NCBI GenBank assembly: GCA_012961755.1
Contig: DTYS01000078.1
Location: 1-25,440 of the forward strand
Direction: 5' to 3'
DNA from: Candidatus Latescibacterota bacterium
Lineage (GTDB): Bacteria; Latescibacterota; 4484-107; B68-G9
Length of the DNA: 25,440 bases
This document shows positions 13,356 to 19,545 of the stretch, piece by piece. Positions within the stretch are counted from its first letter, which is position 1; every line of letters starts with the position of its first letter. A model generated the notes under the pieces. The model was not told where the DNA came from. It worked only from the letters and a program-made list of their open reading frames with translations, and did not search any database. The translations under genes were made by a program, and so were the position numbers.

Positions 13356-15431
13356 CTACAACATCCCCCTGCGCCTCCTTATCCTCCACTCGGCCAGGAG
13401 CGGTACCACCGCAGCGAGCAGGAGCTCCCATCCCCTTCGGAACCTAAGCTTATAGGTCATTTCGACGTACTTCCCTTCCAGGTTTATGTAACTGACGAGG
13501 GAGTCCACGTCCGTGAAGTACCTTCCCCCAGATACCTCGGCCACGCGGGCCAGGACCCTCCCGTCCCCTTCGGGCCTCACATCCTCCAAGGAGAATGGCT
13601 CTACCAGTAAACTTCCTTCTACCTTGCCCAGGTCCTCCCTCCCCCTCCTCGCCAGGACCACGAAGGGGTGTTCCCCGGGGGGAAGGCCCCGGAGGGTAAG
13701 GCCGTACTTGCCCGGGCCTTCCTCCTTAAAGGGCAGTTCCTTCCCGTCGATGCGCAGGACCACGCTCGCCCCCTCCACCGGCCTGGAGAACCTGTCGTAG
13801 ACCCTTCCCGAGAAGATCACCGGCTCTCCGCTTTTGTACACCGAGCTTTCGGGGACTATCTCCACCCCCAGGCTCCTCTTCGAAAGCCACTTCATAAGTC
13901 CACAGAACAGCCGGGAAAAGGCCCTGTTCGTTCCCCCGGTCCCCCACATCATGAGGTCCCACCTCCAGAAGGTGGCGCAGGCGAAGGCCACAACCTTCCC
14001 CCTTCCGTAGGTCCGGAACGCCATGACGGGCCTTCCCGTCCCCGGATGTACAGCCCAGACCTGGGCTTCATCCCTCGGAGGGCCGGTGAGGTTCCAGGCC
14101 AGGAGTGGGGGAAGTTCGCTCCAAATTTCCTCGTCCTCCCTCGGGTCGTCCGAAAGAGCGAGCGCCGGATGGACCCTTCCCGACCGGGTTCGCTCCGGCA
14201 CGAAGCTCCCCTCGCGAAGGTGGGGCTTGGGGTAGGGCTTCAGGGGGAGGAGGTTGTCTAAGGGGGAGGGACCGAAGGCCCTCGGGCCTCCGAGCACCAG
14301 CAGTCCCCCACCTTCCCTCACGAACCTGTGCAGACCTTCCGAAAGGGGGGCGAGGGGACCGGGGGGGAAGTCCAGGAGCACGACCACATCGTAACCTTCC
14401 ACGGAGCTGGGAGGGGACTTCCCCCAGTAGTACCCCCCATCCTTCAGCACGAACGTGTCGAGCTTGAACTTATCCTTCCAGAGCCTCCTGAGGAAGGCGA
14501 GGTCCGGACTCGGGGACCCGGCCAGGAGGAGGATGCACACCCTCCTGTCCGATACGTAGGTCCTCAGGAGCCTCGAGTTGTCCTCGTCCGAAACCTCCCC
14601 TTCGGACGCAGGTACCCTAAGGACGTAAGTGTGGAGGCCAGGTTCGGTAGGACGAGCTGAGAGGAGCACCTCCTTTTCCCTACCATCTCCTGGAAGTTTC
14701 ACCTCCCTGCGGTCCAGTACCTTCCCACCTTCAACGAGCTCTACGTAGACCATGCGTCCCTCCATCCCCCACGCCCTGAGGAAGGCGACGACCTTGAGGG
14801 TATCCCCGAGGTAGACTATGGGGTCCGCTCTAAGGTCGGCGAGCTGTACGTTCTTTGCCCTCCGTGGGATGCCTATGCCCAAGGCGTAGACCGGAACGCC
14901 GAGTCCTCGGGCTGGAAGGAGGGGATCCTCGCCGAGGTTGTGCGCCCCGTCGGAAATGAGGACGACCGCATCGGGCTTCTTCCCGAGGTTCTTCAAGTAC
15001 CTCAACGCCCCACCTATGTCCGTGGAGGAGCCCTCGGGAAGGATGGAGATGAGCTCCTTCCAGCCGAGGGGACGGCAGTCCCCTGAGAAGATGAAGGCCT
15101 CAACGTCGGCCTTGCTTCCGAGTTCGGCGAGGGGCCCTGCGAGAAGCTCCCTTAGTGCTTCGGTCCTCCCGTAGAACTTCATGCTGGAGCTTATATCCAC
15201 GAGCAGGGCTAACCTGGGCCTTTCGTAGCTCCTTCCCTTCCACTCTACCTCGGGCTCTACGAGGAACAGGACCAAGGCGGTGATGCCCCCAAGCCGGAGG
15301 ACGAGCAGGAGCCTCCTGAGGGCGGCCGAGGTCGGCGGGTTCGTACGTCGGTACGCCCAGAAGGAAACCCCCCAGGCTAAGGCCAACCCGAGCGCAAGGG
15401 CGAGCAACTTGTCCAGATGGATCCCTTCCAC
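13356..15431 (-). CDS. vWA and glutamine-amidotransferase-like membrane protein
   Basis: This is a protein of about 691 residues. Two N-terminal membrane helices (about 9-27 and 41-58) precede a von Willebrand A domain with a full MIDAS: DISSS at 79-83, the threonine in SSTDIGG and the aspartate in ISDGAHN. Then come an Ig-like stretch and a class I glutamine-amidotransferase-like domain (GYDVVVLLDFPPG, FVREGGGLLVLGG) without a catalytic cysteine triad that I can identify. A second Ig-like region and a C-terminal hydrophobic segment with a basic tail (RIRRRRG) complete it. Related architectures occur in planctomycete and FCB genomes near BatA/BatB-type proteins. The GTG at 15431 is preferred because the open frame's upstream start (15509) lies inside a promoter -35 box. 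It is the first gene of the leftward run. Confidence 0.82.
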   Translation of the reverse strand: MEGIHLDKLLALALGLALAWGVSFWAYRRTNPPTSAALRRLLLVLRLGGITALVLFLVEPEVEWKGRSYERPRLALLVDISSSMKFYGRTEALRELLAGPLAELGSKADVEAFIFSGDCRPLGWKELISILPEGSSTDIGGALRYLKNLGKKPDAVVLISDGAHNLGEDPLLPARGLGVPVYALGIGIPRRAKNVQLADLRADPIVYLGDTLKVVAFLRAWGMEGRMVYVELVEGGKVLDRREVKLPGDGREKEVLLSARPTEPGLHTYVLRVPASEGEVSDEDNSRLLRTYVSDRRVCILLLAGSPSPDLAFLRRLWKDKFKLDTFVLKDGGYYWGKSPPSSVEGYDVVVLLDFPPGPLAPLSEGLHRFVREGGGLLVLGGPRAFGPSPLDNLLPLKPYPKPHLREGSFVPERTRSGRVHPALALSDDPREDEEIWSELPPLLAWNLTGPPRDEAQVWAVHPGTGRPVMAFRTYGRGKVVAFACATFWRWDLMMWGTGGTNRAFSRLFCGLMKWLSKRSLGVEIVPESSVYKSGEPVIFSGRVYDRFSRPVEGASVVLRIDGKELPFKEEGPGKYGLTLRGLPPGEHPFVVLARRGREDLGKVEGSLLVEPFSLEDVRPEGDGRVLARVAEVSGGRYFTDVDSLVSYINLEGKYVEMTYKLRFRRGWELLLAAVVPLLAEWRIRRRRGML

Positions 15432-15480
15432 TTCGTACCCCCACCGGCCTAAGGTAGCATGTCCCCTCCGGACGGAGCTC

Positions 15481-15509
15481 AAGATAACAACTCTTGATAG
15501 GTAAGTCAA
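15481..15509 (-). promoter_or_regulatory. Candidate sigma70-type promoter for the leftward gene run
   Basis: On the minus strand a -35 TTGACT (15504-15509) and a -10 TATCTT (15481-15486) lie exactly 17 bp apart. The predicted start of transcription is about 15474, giving a leader of about 43 bp before the GTG of the vWA gene. This position also argues against the longer open frame that begins at 15509. Confidence 0.62.
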
Positions 15510-15516
15510 CCTTCCG

Positions 15517-15538
15517 ATGCGTCAAATCCCTTGCGCAT
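15517..15538. repeat. Short inverted repeat between the divergent promoters
   Basis: ATGCG (15517-15521) and CGCAT (15534-15538) form a 5-bp inverted repeat with a 12-bp spacer, lying between and partly over the two -35 regions. It could be half-sites of an operator, but arms this short occur often by chance, so this is a weak call. Confidence 0.2.
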
Positions 15539-15559
15539 GATGTAGGAAAGCTTTATATT
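15531..15559 (+). promoter_or_regulatory. Candidate promoter for the polysaccharide gene run
   Basis: A -35-like TTGCGC (15531-15536) and a -10 TATATT (15554-15559) are 17 bp apart on the plus strand. The -10 is a 5 of 6 match; the -35 matches only the TTG. The predicted start of transcription is about 15566, leaving a leader of about 22 bp without any visible ribosome site before the ATG at 15588. It is back-to-back with the leftward promoter. Confidence 0.52.
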
Positions 15560-15587
15560 TTGGGAAACTAACCCCATCCGACCGCTC

Positions 15588-16349
15588 ATGAGGCTGCTCA
15601 TAGTCACGCAGGCAGATCCTCTCTATATGCCTATCTTCTTCAAGTTCTTCACGGAGAACCTCCGCAACCCCGAGGTGGAGGTCCGCAAGGTCGTCATCCT
15701 CAGACCCCTGAACCAGAGAAATAAATTTGGACTGTTGAAGAAAGTTCTGGACCTCTACGGAGCGTGGGGGACCTTCAGGCTGCTCCTGAAGCTCCTGCGG
15801 GTGAAGGTCGGGACCGGGACGGTGGAGGGGTACCTGAAGAGGGCCGGCATAGGGTACGAACATGTGGAGGACATAAACGACGGCTCCGTGGCGGACTACG
15901 TAAGGAGGGAGGGGATAGACCTTGTAGTATCCGTGGCAGCGTCGCAGATATTTTCTGAGGATCTCCTATCCAGCCCCCGATACGGATGCATAAACGTCCA
16001 CCACGGAAGGCTCCCGGAATACAGGGGTATGATGTCCACGTTCTGGCAGATGTACAACGGGGAGGAGTTCGCCGTCGTGACCTTCCACAGGATGACGGAG
16101 GACCTGGACAGGGGGGAGGTACTTTTAGAGAAGAAGGTGAAGATAAATTACGATAGACCTTTGGATTACCTTATAAAGAAGACGAAGATCTTCAGCGCAC
16201 TATACATGCTCGACCTATTGGACGAGATCGCGGAGGACCCTGGAAGACTTTTCCAGGGCAGGCCACAGGAGGGCAAGGAGGGATACTACCCCTTTCCCGG
16301 TAGGGAGCATGGGATAGCGTTCAGGAGGAAGGGGCTGAAGTTGCTATGA
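15588..16349 (+). CDS. Formyltransferase family protein (sugar N-formyltransferase candidate)
   Basis: This is a 253-residue protein with the folate-dependent formyltransferase (FMT/GART N-terminal) fold. The catalytic trio is preserved: N136 and H138 in CINVHHGRLPEYRG (134-147) and D174 in MTEDLDRGEVLL. The domain is followed by a short C-terminal region, not the OB-fold domain of methionyl-tRNA formyltransferase, so tRNA formylation is unlikely. Position at the head of a polysaccharide cluster and a 4-bp overlap (ATGA) with a polysaccharide deacetylase suggest it formylates an amino sugar, using 10-formyltetrahydrofolate. That is inference. The ATG has no Shine-Dalgarno-like sequence in the short predicted leader. 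Confidence 0.82.
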   Translation: MRLLIVTQADPLYMPIFFKFFTENLRNPEVEVRKVVILRPLNQRNKFGLLKKVLDLYGAWGTFRLLLKLLRVKVGTGTVEGYLKRAGIGYEHVEDINDGSVADYVRREGIDLVVSVAASQIFSEDLLSSPRYGCINVHHGRLPEYRGMMSTFWQMYNGEEFAVVTFHRMTEDLDRGEVLLEKKVKINYDRPLDYLIKKTKIFSALYMLDLLDEIAEDPGRLFQGRPQEGKEGYYPFPGREHGIAFRRKGLKLL

Positions 16350-17206
16350 ACTTCCTTCTCTCCTTCGATGTAGAGGATTGGTTTCAGGTGGAAAACTTCA
16401 GAGGAGCCATAGACAGGAGCCTCTGGGAACACTGGGACCGAAGGGAGGGCAGGGTCGTGGGAAATACCTTGAAGTTGCTGGAGCTCCTCGACAGACACGG
16501 AATAAAGGCTACCTTCTTCGTGCTCGCCTGGATAGCCGAGAGGCATCCGGAGCTCGTAAGGGAGGTATCGTCCTGCGGTATGGAGGTGGCCTCCCACGGA
16601 TACGCCCATGAACTTACATACGGTATGACTGAGGAGGAGCTCAAGGAGGACCTCAGACGCTCTAAGGGGATCTTGGAGGACATAACCGGGAAGGAGGTAC
16701 TGGGGTACAGGGCTCCGAGCTTCTCCATAACGCAGGAGGTCTCGAAGGTAGTCGGGGAGGTCGGGTACAGGTACGACTCGAGCTACAACCCCTTCACCGG
16801 GAACAAGAGGTACGGAAGCGTGGACCTGTTGGTGAAGGACGGCAAGGGGTTCTACAGGATAGGGGACCTCGTGGAGGTGCCGATACCTTTGGTCAAGTTC
16901 ATGGGGTTGGACTTCCCCGTAGGGGGTGGAGGGTACTTCAGGCTCTGCCCCCTTCCCCTGTTTAAGGCCTTAGCCAGGAGGTACCTCAGGGAGCAGGGAT
17001 ACTACCTCTTCTACCTCCATTCCTGGGAGGTGGACCCGGGGCAGCCGAGGGTTAAGGGAGTGCCTAAGGGATACTACCTCAGGCACTACTTCGGACTTCA
17101 AGGGGCTTACGCGAAGCTCGACAGGTTCATCGCGGATATGAGGGACTTGGGTGTGAAGTTCTCCTCCATATGGGAGTTCGTGAGACCTGCGGTCGGACGA
17201 TGTTGA
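16346..17206 (+). CDS. Polysaccharide deacetylase, XrtA/PEP-CTERM type (CE4 with DUF3473)
   Basis: This is a 286-residue NodB-type (CE4) deacetylase. The metal and catalytic motifs are visible: SFDVEDW at 6-12 (motif 1 acid D8), the HxxxH metal pair H84 and H88 in ASHGYAHEL, RAPSFS at 122-127, and the C-terminal FYLHSWEVD with H225. The GGGYFRLCP segment (about 194-202) is the signature of the DUF3473 region found in XrtA (exosortase A) system deacetylases. It has no signal peptide. Such proteins act in extracellular polysaccharide synthesis, removing N-acetyl groups from the glycan or its precursors. It overlaps the formyltransferase by 4 bp and NadE by 7 bp. Family assignment is strong. Confidence 0.92.
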   Translation: MNFLLSFDVEDWFQVENFRGAIDRSLWEHWDRREGRVVGNTLKLLELLDRHGIKATFFVLAWIAERHPELVREVSSCGMEVASHGYAHELTYGMTEEELKEDLRRSKGILEDITGKEVLGYRAPSFSITQEVSKVVGEVGYRYDSSYNPFTGNKRYGSVDLLVKDGKGFYRIGDLVEVPIPLVKFMGLDFPVGGGGYFRLCPLPLFKALARRYLREQGYYLFYLHSWEVDPGQPRVKGVPKGYYLRHYFGLQGAYAKLDRFIADMRDLGVKFSSIWEFVRPAVGRC

Positions 17207-18915
17207 GGATAGCCTTGGCGCAGATGAACGCCACGGTCGGTGACTTAGAAGGTAACGCTGAGAAGATCTTAAGGTTCGCCGAGGAAGCGCGGAAGGAAGG
17301 GGCGGACCTTGTAGCCTTCCCGGAGCTCGCCCTCATTGGATACCCTCCCGAGGACCTACTTTTGAAGCCGAGCTTTATAGAGGGGAACTTGAATGTCTTG
17401 AGGGAGCTCGTTCCTAAGTTGAAGGGGATCATATGTGTGGTTGGGTTCGTGGACAAGGACGCCGATATCTATAACGCCGCGGCGGTCGTGGCGGACGGCA
17501 AGCTCATCGGGGTATACCACAAGGTCTACTTACCCAACTACGGGGTCTTCGACGAATACAGGTACTTCAAGCCAGGTTCGGAGTATCCCGTCTTCGCCTC
17601 GGACGACGTCACCTTCGGGGTGAACATATGCGAGGACATCTGGTACCCCGGAGGGCCCTCCTACTTCCAGAGCCTCAGGGGAAACGCGGACCTTATAGTG
17701 AACATCTCTTCCTCCCCCTACCACATGGGCAAGGGATACCACAGGGAGAGGATGCTTTCGACCAGGGCCTCGGACAACATCGTCATGGTGGCCTTCGTGA
17801 ACATGGTCGGGGGGCAGGACGAGCTCGTGTTCGATGGACACAGCCTCGTGTTCGACGAGCGGGGGGAGAAGCTCGCGGAGGGTGCTTGGTTCGAGGAGGA
17901 GCTTCTGGTCGTGGACCTTCCCGTGGGGGAGGTCTTCCGCACGCGCCTGCACGACCCGAGGAGGAGGAGGGTGAGCCTGAAGGAGGGCGAGGTCCCCCGC
18001 GTGTCCGTCCCCAAGCTCGTGCCATCCCCGAAGCCCCCCATATCCCCACCGAAGCGGGAACCTCCCGGACCCGAGGAGGAGGTGTACAGGGCCCTGGTTT
18101 TGGGGACTAGGGACTATGTACGCAAGAACGGGTTCAGCAAGGTAGTCGTCGGCCTCAGCGGTGGTATAGATTCTTCGCTTACGGCTGTCATAGCGGTCGA
18201 CGCTCTGGGACCGGAGAACGTGGTCGGGGTGGCGATGCCGTCCCAGTATTCCTCAGAGGCGAGCGTGAGGGATGCGGAGGTGGTCGCGAGGAACTTGGGT
18301 ATCAAGTTCTTGACGCTTCCGATACGGGAAATATTCGATGCGTACCTGAGGACCCTCTCCGGAGTTTTCAAGGGCATGGAGCCCGACGTCACCGAGGAGA
18401 ACATCCAGGCAAGGATAAGGGGGAACCTCCTTATGGCCCTCTCCAACAAGTTCGGCTGGCTCGTGCTCACCACCGGGAACAAGAGCGAGATGAGCGTGGG
18501 ATATTGTACGTTGTACGGGGACATGGCGGGAGGGTTCGGGGTTTTGAAGGATGTGCCGAAGACCTTGGTCTACAGGCTCGCGGAATACAGGAACCGGGTG
18601 GACGGGAGGCCCGTGATACCCGAAAGTGTCCTTAAGAAACCCCCTTCGGCGGAGCTTCGCCCAGGGCAGAAGGATACGGACACCCTCCCTCCCTACGAGG
18701 TCCTCGACCCCATAATAAAGGCTTACATAGAGCAAGATATGGGCCTTAGAGAGATGGTTGAGGGAGGGATGGAGGAAGAGGTCGTAAGGAAGGTCGTGGA
18801 GATGGTGGACAGGAACGAATACAAGCGCCGTCAGGCTCCGCCCGGGGTAAAGATAACGCCGAGGGCATTCGGGAAGGATTGGAGGCTTCCTATAACCAAT
18901 AGGTTCAAGGGATAG
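17200..18915 (+). CDS. nadE: NAD+ synthetase, glutamine-dependent
   Basis: This is a 571-residue two-domain enzyme making NAD+ from nicotinic acid adenine dinucleotide, ATP and glutamine. The N-terminal nitrilase-fold glutaminase domain carries the Glu-Lys-Cys triad: E42 in FPELALIGYPPEDL, K108 in YHKVYLPNYGVFDE and C144 in VNICEDIW. The C-terminal synthetase domain has the ATP P-loop SGGIDSS at 320-326, GNKSEMSVGYCTLYGDMAGG, and the family-specific KPPSAELRPGQKDTD. The ATG at 17200 overlaps the deacetylase stop; an upstream in-frame ATG at 17170 lies inside that gene and gives a non-homologous tail. Its presence inside a polysaccharide run is unusual. One base separates its stop from the next gene. 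Confidence 0.95.
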   Translation: MLRIALAQMNATVGDLEGNAEKILRFAEEARKEGADLVAFPELALIGYPPEDLLLKPSFIEGNLNVLRELVPKLKGIICVVGFVDKDADIYNAAAVVADGKLIGVYHKVYLPNYGVFDEYRYFKPGSEYPVFASDDVTFGVNICEDIWYPGGPSYFQSLRGNADLIVNISSSPYHMGKGYHRERMLSTRASDNIVMVAFVNMVGGQDELVFDGHSLVFDERGEKLAEGAWFEEELLVVDLPVGEVFRTRLHDPRRRRVSLKEGEVPRVSVPKLVPSPKPPISPPKREPPGPEEEVYRALVLGTRDYVRKNGFSKVVVGLSGGIDSSLTAVIAVDALGPENVVGVAMPSQYSSEASVRDAEVVARNLGIKFLTLPIREIFDAYLRTLSGVFKGMEPDVTEENIQARIRGNLLMALSNKFGWLVLTTGNKSEMSVGYCTLYGDMAGGFGVLKDVPKTLVYRLAEYRNRVDGRPVIPESVLKKPPSAELRPGQKDTDTLPPYEVLDPIIKAYIEQDMGLREMVEGGMEEEVVRKVVEMVDRNEYKRRQAPPGVKITPRAFGKDWRLPITNRFKG

Positions 18916-18916
18916 C

Positions 18917-19519
18917 ATGGCCGTGCTCGTAGCCCTGAAGGACAGGTCCCTTAGGGAACGGGTAGGTGGGGCCATAAGCTTAAGGTTCCCTGTGACCCTC
19001 TCGGACGGCCTTCCGCAGGACCCCGATCGGTACGACGTCCTGGTGGTGGACTTGGACGATGTACATCGGCTTAAAGGTCTCGAGGCTTCCCTCATCGCGG
19101 TCGTGCACCCCGACGGGGACGACCTTGAAGAGTTGGAACTTGCCGACGACTTCGTCTCCGCCCGGGCCTCCGAGAAGGAGTTCCTCCTGAGGGTCACGAG
19201 GGCCATGAGGAGGGGGAAGGATGGAAGGGCGAGCATCAGGGTCAGGGACCTTGTCATATATCCGGATTCGTATGAGGTGTTCCTGAGCGGAAGGCCCGTG
19301 GTGCTCAGCCTTAAGGAGTACGAGCTTCTGAAGTTGTTAGCATCCCGTCCGGGCCGTGTTTTCACAAGGGAGGCTATATTGGACGCAGTGTGGGGGGAGG
19401 ACTACTTCGGGGGGTCCCGTACAGTGGACGTGCACATAAGGAGGCTAAGGGCTAAGATAGAGGTGGGAGGAAGGAGGTTCATAGAGACGGTGAGGGGGGT
19501 GGGATACAAGATGATATGA
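18917..19519 (+). CDS. OmpR-type winged-helix regulator with degenerate receiver domain
   Basis: This 200-residue protein has a normal OmpR/PhoB C-terminal winged-helix DNA-binding domain (about 105-200: SLKEYELLKLLASRPGRVFT, VWGEDYFGGSRTVDVHIRRLR, VRGVGYKM). The N-terminal receiver-like half is atypical. The acidic pair near the N-terminus is missing (AVLVALKD), an aspartate (D45) occurs in VLVVDLDD, and I see no clear lysine of the phosphorylation site. It may therefore act without phosphorylation, like other orphan atypical response regulators. No sensor kinase is in the window. It sits between nadE and the polysaccharide export genes, so it may regulate this cluster. It is followed by a 26-bp gap that holds the SLBB gene's GAGGAGG ribosome site. 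Confidence 0.85.
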   Translation: MAVLVALKDRSLRERVGGAISLRFPVTLSDGLPQDPDRYDVLVVDLDDVHRLKGLEASLIAVVHPDGDDLEELELADDFVSARASEKEFLLRVTRAMRRGKDGRASIRVRDLVIYPDSYEVFLSGRPVVLSLKEYELLKLLASRPGRVFTREAILDAVWGEDYFGGSRTVDVHIRRLRAKIEVGGRRFIETVRGVGYKMI

Positions 19520-19545
19520 AACCTTAAACTGAGGAGGTGGAACAT

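Larger units (their letters stand above)
15432..15587. other. Divergent intergenic region
   Basis: This 156-bp stretch between the GTG of the vWA gene and the ATG of the formyltransferase is the only large non-coding region in the window and is AT-richer than its surroundings around 15530-15580. It holds the two back-to-back promoters and a short inverted repeat. No small RNA or riboswitch structure is obvious by eye. Confidence 0.7.

Noticed and set aside
15432..15509. Longer start for the vWA protein at 15509
   Set aside because: The first codon falls inside the TTGACT -35 box and the following sequence is promoter DNA; transcription should begin about 35 bp downstream of it.
18253..19365. 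Long minus-strand open frame of 370 codons under nadE and the regulator gene
   Set aside because: It is antisense to two genes with clear domains; the G+C-rich codon pattern produces long shadow frames, and its translation resembles no family.
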